Origin: an uncultured Sulfitobacter sp.
Lineage (GTDB): Bacteria; Pseudomonadota; Alphaproteobacteria; Rhodobacterales; Rhodobacteraceae
Direction of reading: 5' to 3'
Assembly (NCBI RefSeq): GCF_947497275.1
Contig: NZ_CANMFS010000001.1
Coordinates: 124,001 to 188,000 of the forward strand
Length of the DNA: 64,000 bases
A program made the translations under genes and the position numbers. Within the stretch, counting starts at the first letter, position 1; each line of letters opens with the position of its first letter. Below, piece after piece: positions 27,167 through 36,285 of the stretch. A model generated the notes under the pieces. It saw nothing but the letters and a program-made list of their open reading frames with translations, was not told the DNA's origin and did no database searches.

Positions 27167-27864
27167 CGGCGCAGATCGACCTCATCGCGGATCTTACGCG
27201 CTCGGTGCTGCCGCTGGGTCTTGGCGTTGCGGCGCGCGATCCCCGACTGATGCCCGATCATGTGCACGCGTCCGAAGCGGCTCTCGTGGGCCGGGCGGTG
27301 CCAAAGCGGCAAGCGGAGTTTCATTCCGGCCGGGCAGCGGCGCGGGCGGCAATGGCGACACTCGGGCTGCCGCCCGCGCCGGTGCTGGCCGGGGCTGACC
27401 GTGCCCCGATCTGGCCCGAAGGACTCTTGGGGAGCATCTCACACACCGCAACGGCATGTGTCGCGACCGTCGGGCTTTGCACCGACTGGGCCGGCATCGG
27501 TGTGGACATCGAAGATGACGCGTCGCTGCCTGATGATCTTGTTGAGGAAATCTGCACCTGCCCAGAGCGCGACTGGCTTTCCAGCCTTCCCCATGCAGAG
27601 CAAGGCGTGATGGCGAAGCTCATTTTTTCCGCTAAGGAAGCGGCCTACAAGGCGCAGTATCCGATGAGCGGCGCCTTGTTCGGCTTCGACAGGCTGTGGG
27701 TAAAAATTGACCGCCGCCGGGCCCGGTTTGATGCACATTTCGTCGACCCACCACCGCCATTTCACCGCATGGAAAGTCTTGCCGGCGCATACGTCCATGC
27801 GGCGGGAATCCTTGTCACCGGCGTGGCAGTTGGGCAGTCTGAGGCAAAGCGGTTTGCGGGCTGA
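27163..27864 (+). CDS. 4'-phosphopantetheinyl transferase (EntD/Sfp type)
   Basis: 233 residues from the GTG overlapping the NRPS stop (GTGA). Family motifs are present: FHSGRAAARAAMATLG, GLLGSISHTATACVATVG, GIGVDIED (Mg-binding Asp/Glu) and FSAKEAAYKAQYP. It transfers the phosphopantetheine arm from CoA to the carrier-protein serines of the PKS and NRPS. A dedicated activator encoded inside the cluster supports the idea that the megasynthases are functional. Confidence 0.93.
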   Translation: MTAQIDLIADLTRSVLPLGLGVAARDPRLMPDHVHASEAALVGRAVPKRQAEFHSGRAAARAAMATLGLPPAPVLAGADRAPIWPEGLLGSISHTATACVATVGLCTDWAGIGVDIEDDASLPDDLVEEICTCPERDWLSSLPHAEQGVMAKLIFSAKEAAYKAQYPMSGALFGFDRLWVKIDRRRARFDAHFVDPPPPFHRMESLAGAYVHAAGILVTGVAVGQSEAKRFAG

Positions 27865-27868
27865 ACAG

Positions 27869-28831
27869 GTGACAGGCAAGACATACACTAGACGCGGCAT
27901 GGCGCGGGTCGCGGCGGGGGCCGTAATAGGTGTGGGAGTGGCATTGGCACTGCGTGCGGGGATGCGTCGCGCGCGCGAGACGCAGGCGCGCGCGCTCTAC
28001 ACCGCCCCGCTTGATCCGCCCCCGGGGGCGTTGAACGTGTTTCATCTGGGTCACTCTCTGGTCGGGCGCGACATGCCTGCCATGCTGGCGCAGCTTGCAC
28101 CTGCGGGGCACAGCTATGCCAGCCAATTAGGCTGGGGCGCGAGCTTGCGGGCGCACTGGCATCCGGACGTGCCGGTCGGCGGCTTCGACATCGAGAACGA
28201 TCATCCGCGTTTCGTCCCGGCGCGCGAAGCGTTGACTTCGGGGACGTTCAGCGCGGTGGTACTGACCGAAATGGTCGAACTGCGCGATGCACTGACCTAT
28301 CACGACAGCGCGCAATATCTCGCAAATTGGGCGCGGCTGGTCCGCGCAGGCGGTCCCGATGCCAAGCTGTATCTCTATGAGACATGGCATCATACGGATG
28401 ATCCTGCCGGTTGGCTTGACCGCATAGATGCCGATTACGAGGCGCTTTGGCTGCGGCAACTCGCCTTGCCTGCTGTCGCGGAACTGGGAACGCCGATCCA
28501 TCTGATCCCGGCGGGGCAGGTGTTGGCGGCGTTTGTGCGGGCGCTGGACGAGGCGGACGGCATCGGCAACGTCGATACCGGATCCGATCTGTTTGCGCGC
28601 ACGCCTGAAGGCGCTGTGGATACGATCCATCTGGGTGATCTGGGGGCCTATCTGGTCGCGCTGACCCACTATGCGGCCCTGTACCACCGGGACCCTGCCG
28701 GTCTGCCGCGAAGGTTGCTGCGGGCGGATGGCAGGCCGGCGCAGGCGCCTGATGCGCAGGCGGGCGCCGCGATGCAACGGATCGCCTGGAATGTCGTGCG
28801 GCGCACCCCGTTCAGCGGGGTCGCGGCATGA
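27869..28831 (+). CDS. SGNH-hydrolase-like protein with N-terminal membrane anchor
   Basis: 320 residues if started at the GTG five bases after the PPTase stop; an ATG at 27899 is an alternative and neither has a clear site. A hydrophobic stretch in the first 35 residues suggests a signal anchor. VFHLGHSLVGRDMP matches block I of SGNH hydrolases with Ser in GHSL, and DTIHLGDLGAYLV supplies the Asp-His pair of the catalytic end. It resembles the N-terminal half of the next protein, so the two are tandem paralogues. It may add or remove an ester group on the polysaccharide or lipid. The fold is probable; the substrate is unknown. Confidence 0.72.
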   Translation: MTGKTYTRRGMARVAAGAVIGVGVALALRAGMRRARETQARALYTAPLDPPPGALNVFHLGHSLVGRDMPAMLAQLAPAGHSYASQLGWGASLRAHWHPDVPVGGFDIENDHPRFVPAREALTSGTFSAVVLTEMVELRDALTYHDSAQYLANWARLVRAGGPDAKLYLYETWHHTDDPAGWLDRIDADYEALWLRQLALPAVAELGTPIHLIPAGQVLAAFVRALDEADGIGNVDTGSDLFARTPEGAVDTIHLGDLGAYLVALTHYAALYHRDPAGLPRRLLRADGRPAQAPDAQAGAAMQRIAWNVVRRTPFSGVAA

Positions 28832-31347
28832 GCGATCTTGCAAGCGCCCTCTTTTCGGTCGTCATGGTAGGTCACAGCCTGTTCGGGCAAACCAGTCCGG
28901 ACATGCTGCAAAATGCGTTGCAGGCGACAAGTCCGGGCGCACGCGTAGAGGCGCAGATTATCAACGGTGCGCCCCTCCAATACAATTGGGACAATTCGGA
29001 CAACGCTGAAGGGATCGACGCGCGTATGGTCTTGCCGCAGGGCACCACGACCGATCTGGTCCTGACCGAAGCGATCCCGCTGGCCAACCACCTGAAATGG
29101 AGTGACACGGGCGTTTACGCTGAGGCCTTCGCGGGCCTTGCGCTTGCCGCCAACCCCGATGTGCGCGTTTTCGTGCAGGAAACCTGGCACAGTCTGAATA
29201 GCGGGACGGGCGTGGCGATTGCCCATGACGCAAAATCCGATGTGGCTTGGCGCACGCGGATTCGTGACGATTTAGCGGCATGGGAGAACATCGTAGCGCT
29301 GCTGCGCGAAGGGCATCCCGATACCGCCAGCCAGATCGGCCTCATTCCCGCCGGACAGGCTTTGGCGCGGCTCGATGATGCTATTGCCGAGGGGACCGTG
29401 CCGGGCCTTGCGGGTATCGCGGAGGTGTTCGATGACGATATCCATCTGAACGCGCGCGGGCATTACTTTGTTTCCATGGTGCAATACGCGGTGTTAACCG
29501 GGAAGGACCCCACAGGATTGCCGCACGAGCTGACCGATCGTTATGGCACCCACATCGATGTTGTGAATGCGGCGATGGCGGCGGGTTTGCAGCGCGTCGC
29601 GCGCAATGCAGTCGATGCGTACCAGGGTGGTCAGTTCACGGCGGCACCCGCCGAAACCGCGCCGCCCGCGCCCATCGGCAGCCGCGCGCCGCCGGTCATC
29701 CCTGCTGTACGGACGACTGCACAGCCATCGGCAACAAGTGCTGGGATTCCCATGGCGGTGGGGCTGGCACCGGTAACGGACTGGAGCGCGCAACAGCCGT
29801 TTCTAGATGTAATGAAAACGGCGCGTCCGTGGCTGGGCCATTTGCCCGGAAGGTTCGGTGGTATCGAATACGATGCACTTGTCAGTGGTGGTTTCATCGA
29901 CGCCGACGGCTGGGTGACAGGATTGCCGCGCGAGGCCGGGTCTGTCGGTACGTTGATCCTGACGGACCAGCCCGAAGCTGCGGTATCGCTGGCGGGGCGC
30001 TATGTGTTGCGTTTCGAGGGATCGGGGGTGGTGGAGCCATTGGGGCGCGCGTCCAACATCCGTTACGGGCGGGGCGAGGTTCGCTTTGACTATACACCGG
30101 GTCCGGGCAGCGTCGAAATCCGCATCCAGCGTAGTTCGGCGTCGGATCCGGTCCGTCACATCAGCGTGGTGCACGAGGACCGACTGGCGATGTGGCAGAA
30201 TGGGGAAATTTTCAATCCCGACTGGCTGCGCCGGTTGGAACCGTTCGGGACACTTCGGTTTATGGATTGGATGGAGACCAACAACTCAGACGTGCAGAAG
30301 TGGGAGGGGAGCCCGAGGGTAAACGACGCAAGCTGGGCGCATCATGGTGTGCCGCTGGAAGTGATGTTGAAGCTTGCTAACACCCTTGGGGTGAATGCAT
30401 GGTTCAACATGCCCCATCTGGCCGATGACGCCTATGTCCGCGCCTTCGCCGCACAAGTGCATGACGGGTTGGATCCTGACGCACAGGCTTTTGTCGAGTA
30501 TTCCAACGAGGTTTGGAATTTTCAGTTTGCCCAGACCCGCTGGGCCGATTCGCAAGCGCAGGCGCGCTGGGGAAAGAAGGACGTCGGCACACAGTTCTAT
30601 GCGCTGCGGGCGTCACAGATCGCTCGGCTGTGGTCGATGGAATACGGGGATCACGAAGACCGGCTGGTCAATGTGATCTCAAGCCAGACCGGCTGGCTCG
30701 GACTTGAAAAGGACATCCTGAATGCGCCGCTGGTGGTGGCCGAAGGCGCGCCTGCACCCGTCGAGGCGTTCGACGCCTACGCGGTGACGGGCTATTTCGG
30801 CGGTATCCTCGGGCTGGAGGCGCGCCGGGACATGGTCCACGGCTGGCTCGACGAAAGCCTCGCGCAGGCAACCGAAACAGCGACGGCGCAGGGACTGACC
30901 GGCGACGCGCGCCAACAGGCGATCGAGTCGTCAAAGTATGACTACGCCACCGCCGTCGCCGCGCAGGAACTGACGGACGGCTCGGTGTCGGGTCAGCAGG
31001 CGGATACCGTGTTGGATCTGGGCAGCCGCGTGTGGCCGTATCACGCGGCGGTGGCGGCTAGGGCGGGCCTGGATCTGATCATGTACGAAGGTGGCACGCA
31101 TGTGGTGGGCATCGGCGCGCAGGTCGATGATGACCGATTGACCGCGTTTTTCCACCATCTGAACTATACGCCGCAAATGGGCGCGCTGTACGAGGCTCTG
31201 TTCGCGGAGTGGCGCGCGGCGGGGGGCGGCATGTTCAACGCTTATGCGGACGTCTATGTGCCGACGAAATGGGGCAGCTGGGGCGCTTTGCGGCACCTCG
31301 ACGATGACAATCCGCGCTGGGACGCGTTGGTGAAAGCGGCGCGATGA
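28828..31347 (+). CDS. SGNH-like domain fused to glycoside-hydrolase-like (clan GH-A type) domain
   Basis: 839 residues, overlapping the upstream paralogue by ATGA. Residues 1-260 repeat the SGNH pattern (VVMVGHSLFGQTSPDM, VRVFVQETWHS, DDDIHLNARGHYFVS). A Pro/Ala-rich linker (about 270-305) leads to about 530 residues with a clan GH-A look: VNAWFNMPHLADDAYVRAFA, VEYSNEVWNF with the NE acid/base signature, and LIMYEGGTHVVG as candidate nucleophile region. No signal peptide is evident. It might trim or transfer glycan chains during assembly. The two-domain architecture is clear; the glycosidase activity is inferred from motifs. Confidence 0.72.
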   Translation: MSDLASALFSVVMVGHSLFGQTSPDMLQNALQATSPGARVEAQIINGAPLQYNWDNSDNAEGIDARMVLPQGTTTDLVLTEAIPLANHLKWSDTGVYAEAFAGLALAANPDVRVFVQETWHSLNSGTGVAIAHDAKSDVAWRTRIRDDLAAWENIVALLREGHPDTASQIGLIPAGQALARLDDAIAEGTVPGLAGIAEVFDDDIHLNARGHYFVSMVQYAVLTGKDPTGLPHELTDRYGTHIDVVNAAMAAGLQRVARNAVDAYQGGQFTAAPAETAPPAPIGSRAPPVIPAVRTTAQPSATSAGIPMAVGLAPVTDWSAQQPFLDVMKTARPWLGHLPGRFGGIEYDALVSGGFIDADGWVTGLPREAGSVGTLILTDQPEAAVSLAGRYVLRFEGSGVVEPLGRASNIRYGRGEVRFDYTPGPGSVEIRIQRSSASDPVRHISVVHEDRLAMWQNGEIFNPDWLRRLEPFGTLRFMDWMETNNSDVQKWEGSPRVNDASWAHHGVPLEVMLKLANTLGVNAWFNMPHLADDAYVRAFAAQVHDGLDPDAQAFVEYSNEVWNFQFAQTRWADSQAQARWGKKDVGTQFYALRASQIARLWSMEYGDHEDRLVNVISSQTGWLGLEKDILNAPLVVAEGAPAPVEAFDAYAVTGYFGGILGLEARRDMVHGWLDESLAQATETATAQGLTGDARQQAIESSKYDYATAVAAQELTDGSVSGQQADTVLDLGSRVWPYHAAVAARAGLDLIMYEGGTHVVGIGAQVDDDRLTAFFHHLNYTPQMGALYEALFAEWRAAGGGMFNAYADVYVPTKWGSWGALRHLDDDNPRWDALVKAAR

Positions 31348-32180
31348 CCGTTGATCTGAGTGTCCTGATCCCCGCCCATGACGAGAGCGACTATATTGCG
31401 CAGTGCCTCGATGCGCTGTTGGGCAGTGACCCGTCGGGTGCTGCGGTCGAAGTGATCGTTATGGCCAACGGGTGCAGCGATGCAACCGCCGATATCGCAC
31501 GTGCGCACGCAGCACGTTTCGAGCGCAGGGGCTGGCCGCTGACGGTGCTCGATTTGCCTGAAGGTGACAAGATGAAGGCGCTTAACGCCGGGGATGCGGC
31601 GGCGTGCCACGGCGCAAGGGTGTATGTGGATGCGGATGTGGTCGTTGGCGCAGAGCTTTTAGCGCAACTGGCAGATGTGTTGGATGCAGATACACCACGC
31701 TACGCCAGCGGCAGCCCGATCGTGACGACGGACGCAAGCGCGTTCACCCGTGTCTACGCGCGGTTCTGGGCGAGCCTGCCGTTTTGCACGCACGGCGTGC
31801 CCGGATTTGGCGTGTTCGCCGTGAACGCGCAGGGTCGCAAACGGTGGGGACCCTTTCCCAACATCATCTCCGACGACACTTTCGTGCGGCTCAGCTTTCT
31901 ACCCAAGGAACGCTTTCGAGTGCCCGCGACCTATCGCTGGCCGATGATCGAGGGGTTCGGACCACTGGTTCGGGTGCGCCGACGCCAGGATATCGGGGTT
32001 GCGGAAGTAAGATCGCTCTATCCGGAACGCTGGGCGAACCACGATCCCACCCCGCCAGAGGCGCGCACCCTTGTGGGTTACGCCCTCCGGGACCCGGTGG
32101 GTTTCGTCGCCTTTGCCGCAGTCGGCGTGTCGGTGCGATTGCCGCACCGCGCGCAGCCCCGGTGGGCGCGCGGACGCTAG
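31344..32180 (+). CDS. Family 2 glycosyltransferase
   Basis: 278 residues starting at an ATG that overlaps the preceding stop. It opens with LSVLIPAHDESDYIAQCLDA, followed by VIVMANGCSDATADIARAH and YVDADVVVGAELLAQL (DxD). It is the last gene of the seven-gene unit that starts with the PKS. It probably adds one sugar of the polysaccharide or of the PKS/NRPS-derived decoration. Its end meets the convergent GT1 gene. Confidence 0.87.
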   Translation: MTVDLSVLIPAHDESDYIAQCLDALLGSDPSGAAVEVIVMANGCSDATADIARAHAARFERRGWPLTVLDLPEGDKMKALNAGDAAACHGARVYVDADVVVGAELLAQLADVLDADTPRYASGSPIVTTDASAFTRVYARFWASLPFCTHGVPGFGVFAVNAQGRKRWGPFPNIISDDTFVRLSFLPKERFRVPATYRWPMIEGFGPLVRVRRRQDIGVAEVRSLYPERWANHDPTPPEARTLVGYALRDPVGFVAFAAVGVSVRLPHRAQPRWARGR

Positions 32181-33403
32181 CCGGCAGCTATAAGAGTGGC
32201 AAGCTTTGCTGCTTCTAGCGCGGCATCGTGCCGGTCGAGTACACGCGCCCGCGCGGCTTGTGCCATTTCCGCTGTCTTCGTGTCCGGTGTCTCCGCTAGG
32301 GCGCGCATCGCACCCGCAAGCGACGCGACGTCGCCTGCCGGGACGAGCCAGCCGTTTGCACCGTCCTGCACAAGTTCGGGAATCCCCGCGATATAAGTGG
32401 CGATCACGAGACGCCCGGCGGCCATCGCTTCCATGATGACCATTGGCAGGCCTTCGGCAAAGCTGGGCATCAGCAGCGCATGGGCTGCATTGAGTTCTTC
32501 GAGGATCCGCGCCTCATCGACCCACCCCGTAAGCGTCACACGCGCTGCAAGATCAAGTGCGTCGATCCGATCTTCGATCTGAGTGCGCATTTCGCCATCG
32601 CCGATCAGCGTCAGGTGCGCATCCGGATGCGTTTCGCACAATTGCGCCAATGCGTCGAGCGCCAGAAGCTGGCCTTTCTGCTCGACGAAGCGGCCTATGA
32701 TGACGAAACGCGGGGGACCGGCAGGGAGAGGTTGGGGCGCAGGAAAGCGCGCCTTGTCGACCCCGCAGTGGACCACCCTGATCCGGTCCCATTGGTCCGG
32801 TCCCGCCCAGCGGGCAAGCTGGCTGCGGCCAAAGCTGGTGATCGCCACGGTGAATTTTGAACGCGCGATCTTTGTGCGGAGAGACAGGGCGCGCGGAGCA
32901 TCGAATTCTTCGGGACCGTGGACGGTAAAACTGTAGGCCGGACCGCCAAGCGCGTTCGACAGCATGGCCACGGCAGCCGCATTGGTGCCGAAATGCGCGT
33001 GGGCGTGGGAAGCTCGCGCCGCACGGCAAAGCTGTACGACATGGGCCGCCTCCGCAAGATAGATCAGGTGTTTGGCCACACCTGCCTCGGACCTTCGGCC
33101 ACACCGGATCGCCAGCCGCATGGCGGCCGCGAACCGGGCAGGTGCTGCAAGAAAGCTGCGCAGCGCGGCCATTCCCAGAGCACCCGCGCCGGCGCACAGC
33201 ACGTAAGTCGTCGCCGCTGCTTCCTCGACATCCTGCGCGTCGACCAGCGGCGCATCGCCCGCCCGCATCGCGATCCGGGTGACGTTGTGACCCTGGGCCT
33301 CAAGCGCCCGGATTTCGCGGCGAATGAAACTGTGCGACGGCTGTGGATAGCTGTTGAGAATATAGACGATGTTCAAAAGGGCTGTGTCCTGTCGTGGCTT
33401 CAT
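32177..33403 (-). CDS. Family 1 (GT-B) glycosyltransferase
   Basis: 408 residues with two Rossmann-like halves: NIVYILNSYPQPSHSFIRRE at the N-terminus, HAHFGTNAAAVAMLSNALGG, then the C-terminal nucleotide-sugar domain with FVIIGRFVEQKGQLLALDAL and LLMPSFAEGLPMVIMEAMAAGR (EX7E-type motif). A retaining enzyme adding a hexose to a lipid-linked oligosaccharide is the usual role of such genes in EPS loci. It is divergent from the flippase gene and overlaps the GT2 gene end by four bases. Confidence 0.9.
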   Translation of the reverse strand: MKPRQDTALLNIVYILNSYPQPSHSFIRREIRALEAQGHNVTRIAMRAGDAPLVDAQDVEEAAATTYVLCAGAGALGMAALRSFLAAPARFAAAMRLAIRCGRRSEAGVAKHLIYLAEAAHVVQLCRAARASHAHAHFGTNAAAVAMLSNALGGPAYSFTVHGPEEFDAPRALSLRTKIARSKFTVAITSFGRSQLARWAGPDQWDRIRVVHCGVDKARFPAPQPLPAGPPRFVIIGRFVEQKGQLLALDALAQLCETHPDAHLTLIGDGEMRTQIEDRIDALDLAARVTLTGWVDEARILEELNAAHALLMPSFAEGLPMVIMEAMAAGRLVIATYIAGIPELVQDGANGWLVPAGDVASLAGAMRALAETPDTKTAEMAQAARARVLDRHDAALEAAKLATLIAAG

Positions 33404-33493
33404 TGTCGTCCTACGCGCGCTCTTGGCACTGGCACAAGAGGGCTGTGCGCGATAGCAAGAGCATAGCAGGCAAAGCAGGGAATATTACGGCGA

Positions 33494-34837
33494 ATGGGTG
33501 GTCTTTTGCAGCATCTGGGCGACACCGGACTGATGGCGCGGGTGCTGCGCAGCACATCGTGGATCATGCTGGGATATGGTGCATCGCAGGGGCTTCGGCT
33601 TGGCTCGAACCTGATACTGACACGGATATTATACCCGGAAGCTTTTGGCCTGATGGCGTTGATCAGTCTTGTGACGGTCGGGTTGATGTTATTCTCGGAT
33701 GTCGGCATCGCCCCCTCAATCGCACAAAGCAAAAGGGGCGACGATCCCGATTTCCTGAATACCGCTTGGAGCATACAGGTGGTGCGCGGGCTCTGCCTGT
33801 GGCTCATTGCCAGCGGCCTCGCGGCGCCGCTGTCCGGGTTCTACAGCGCCCCCGAATTAAAGCTTTACCTGCCGATCGCCGCCTTGGCCCTGCTGGTGTC
33901 GGGGTTCAACCCGACGCGGATCGAGACGGCGCATCGGCACCTGTTGATGGGGCGGCTGACGCTGCTGGATCTCGCTTCGCAACTGATCGGAATCCTGGCC
34001 ATGATCGCGCTGGCGTGGTGGTGGCAGTCCGTAGCGGCGCTTGTGGTGGGCGGGGTCATCGCCGCGTTGGCCAAGCTGGCGCTGACGTGGACGGGATTGC
34101 CGGGCGCGTCCAACCGGTTCCGGTTCGAGCGCCGGGCGTTTGCCGAACTTGTCGGTTTTGGCAAATGGGTGTTTCTCAGCACGGTTTTCTGGTTCTTCGC
34201 CTCACAGGGCGACAAGGCGGTGCTTGGCAAATACCTCAGTCTCGAAACGCTTGGCGTTTATAACATCGGCTTTTTCCTTGCGAGTTTCCCATTGCTGCTG
34301 GGTGCCGGTGTTACGGGGCGTGTGATGATCCCGGTGTACCGCGATGCCAAACATCAAACACGCAAGATCGCCAGCTTGCGCTACGGCCTGAGCGGGGTGA
34401 TCCTCGTGCTCCTGCTTGGCATGGCGCTGGCCGGGCCTTGGCTGGTGGGGGTAATGTATGACGTGCGGTATGCGCAGGCAGGTGCGATGGTGACGCTGCT
34501 GGCGCTGGCTCTGGCGCCCCAGGTCATCGGCCTGACCTACGATCAGGCGGCGCTTGCGGCCGGGGATTCGCGGCGTTTCTTCATCGTGACCGCGACGCGT
34601 GCTGTTCTGCAGATCAGTTTTCTCGTGGTCGGCGTGATCGGTTTCGGCCTGATCGGTGCGCTGGTCGGAATGGGGCTCGCGCAGCTGTTGACCCACGCTG
34701 CGGTGGTCTGGTTGGCGCGGGTGCACGAGGTCTGGGACTTGCGTCACGACGTGTTGACGGGGGGAATCGCGGCGCTTGTTGCGTGTCTGGCGCTTTGGTT
34801 GCACCAGGACGTGCTGGTGGCGCTGGCCGCCGGGTGA
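33494..34837 (+). CDS. Oligosaccharide flippase (Wzx-like, MATE/MOP superfamily)
   Basis: 447 residues with about 12-14 hydrophobic segments. It starts TSWIMLGYGASQGLRLGSN and LILTRILYPEAFGLMALISL, the conserved opening of polysaccharide flippases, and has GDKAVLGKYLSLETLGVYNI in the middle. It should move the undecaprenyl-linked repeat unit across the inner membrane for polymerisation. The start could also be the ATG at 33533. It converges with the chain-length gene, two bases apart. Confidence 0.9.
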   Translation: MGGLLQHLGDTGLMARVLRSTSWIMLGYGASQGLRLGSNLILTRILYPEAFGLMALISLVTVGLMLFSDVGIAPSIAQSKRGDDPDFLNTAWSIQVVRGLCLWLIASGLAAPLSGFYSAPELKLYLPIAALALLVSGFNPTRIETAHRHLLMGRLTLLDLASQLIGILAMIALAWWWQSVAALVVGGVIAALAKLALTWTGLPGASNRFRFERRAFAELVGFGKWVFLSTVFWFFASQGDKAVLGKYLSLETLGVYNIGFFLASFPLLLGAGVTGRVMIPVYRDAKHQTRKIASLRYGLSGVILVLLLGMALAGPWLVGVMYDVRYAQAGAMVTLLALALAPQVIGLTYDQAALAAGDSRRFFIVTATRAVLQISFLVVGVIGFGLIGALVGMGLAQLLTHAAVVWLARVHEVWDLRHDVLTGGIAALVACLALWLHQDVLVALAAG

Positions 34838-34839
34838 TC

Positions 34840-36135
34840 TCAGGAGTGACGTGCGATGCGTGCAGCGCGGCCTGCCTGACCGTCGGCGCGCCTTTTTTCC
34901 CGCATCCTGCGCCAATTTGAGCTTTGATATTTCGGTGAAAGCTCCGGAATCGAGACCACAGGAACCACGCCGGTTTCGCGCTCCATCTGGCGGGCCGACC
35001 GTATGATCGGTCGGCGCAACTCCAATAGCCAAGCGAGAAGAAACGCGAGTGCAACAAAGGCTGCGGCCCCCAGGATCGCACGTTTCTTGCGGCTCATCGT
35101 GATGGGATAATCGGGTATCCGTGCCTCTTCGAGGATCGCCAGCCGCTCCCCTTGCGCCTCGCTTTCAAGCGAGAATCCGACCTGTGCCTCGTTGCGGCGG
35201 GTCGAGACCACCTCCAGCTGGGCTTGCAGCTGTTCCCGCCTGCGCTCAAAATTGTCCAGCGCGCGCTGGACCTCGGGTGAGCTTTGGATGGTTTCACGCA
35301 GCGCGGTGCGGCGCTGGTCAAGCAAGGCGCGTTGTTCCGTCAGGGTCTGAAGCTGTGCGTCGAGATCCTGCTCCTGCCGGGCGACGGTTGCGGCGCGGGC
35401 GCTGCGGTCGATCTGCGTGCGCGCGAGCTGTGCTGCGATGATGCCACGGTCCAGTTCCAGGATACTCACATTAAGCTGTGCAATCTCCGCGAGACGGAAT
35501 TCGACGCCGCCTTCTACGGTAATATCGTTCTGCTTGCGAAAAGTCGCCAGCTCCGCTTCAAGACCGGCAATCTCCTCGATCAGTGCATTTTCCTGTTGCT
35601 GAAAAAAGGCAAGTGTCTGAGCGGTTTGTTTCTGACGTTGCGCCGCCATCAGAGCACGGGTGCGCAGGCCGAATTCATGCGTCACATCGCGGGCAAGCCT
35701 TGCGCCTTCCATTTCGGCGGTGATCGTCAGAACCGAAATTGTGCCGTCGTCCGAGACACCTTCGCGCGCAGCAGCGACGCCGTTGATGCTGACCGAGCGG
35801 CGCAGCAGGTCCACTTTCTCGCTGGGTGTGAGTGCATCGAGATTTGTGTAGAGGCCGAATTTCTCGATCATCGACGCTAGGCTGTCACGGGCCATCAATT
35901 GCTGTTGGATCAACTGCAATCGCCGGGCCGAGGAACCTTCGACAGTCGAGCGCGCGAGATCATCGTTGATCATCGGCTGTTCCACCTGAATCACTTCGGA
36001 AGAGCGGTACACATGGACATAGCTCAGGGCCCAGAAATAGGAGCCGACGCAGCCAAGGATGATCACGGTCAGGATCAGCGGCAAACGCCGTCGTGTCATG
36101 TCCAGGAAATCCTGCAAGGTATAAATCGGACCCAT
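34840..36135 (-). CDS. Wzz/Wzc-type chain-length determinant protein (no kinase domain)
   Basis: 431 residues when started at the ATG at 36135, which has an AGGA site nine bases upstream; in-frame ATGs at 36156 and 36183 lack one. The layout is N-terminal helix (LPLILTVIILGCVGSYFWAL), a long periplasmic part with the coiled-coil stretch about 160-330 rich in Gln/Glu/Ala, a second membrane segment near 370-390 and a short basic cytoplasmic tail. The cytoplasmic kinase is encoded separately as the next gene on the same strand. It controls EPS chain length and export. Confidence 0.88.
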   Translation of the reverse strand: MGPIYTLQDFLDMTRRRLPLILTVIILGCVGSYFWALSYVHVYRSSEVIQVEQPMINDDLARSTVEGSSARRLQLIQQQLMARDSLASMIEKFGLYTNLDALTPSEKVDLLRRSVSINGVAAAREGVSDDGTISVLTITAEMEGARLARDVTHEFGLRTRALMAAQRQKQTAQTLAFFQQQENALIEEIAGLEAELATFRKQNDITVEGGVEFRLAEIAQLNVSILELDRGIIAAQLARTQIDRSARAATVARQEQDLDAQLQTLTEQRALLDQRRTALRETIQSSPEVQRALDNFERRREQLQAQLEVVSTRRNEAQVGFSLESEAQGERLAILEEARIPDYPITMSRKKRAILGAAAFVALAFLLAWLLELRRPIIRSARQMERETGVVPVVSIPELSPKYQSSNWRRMREKRRADGQAGRAARIARHS

Positions 36136-36285
36136 TCTGTTCCTGTCCCTTGTCATGCCGTCCGGCCGTTGGCGTGGCATCATGCCGAAATGCCGTTGAA
36201 CCGGTACCGGACGCTGTTATCGGGGAATCTTGGCTATAGTATGACAGCCCCTATCGGAAGCAAAGCGATGCCGGAAGGGTTTGGT

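Noticed and set aside
27163-27864. PPTase as the holo-ACP synthase of primary fatty acid synthesis
   Set aside because: Length and motifs are of the EntD/Sfp type and it overlaps the NRPS gene, so a secondary-metabolism role fits better.
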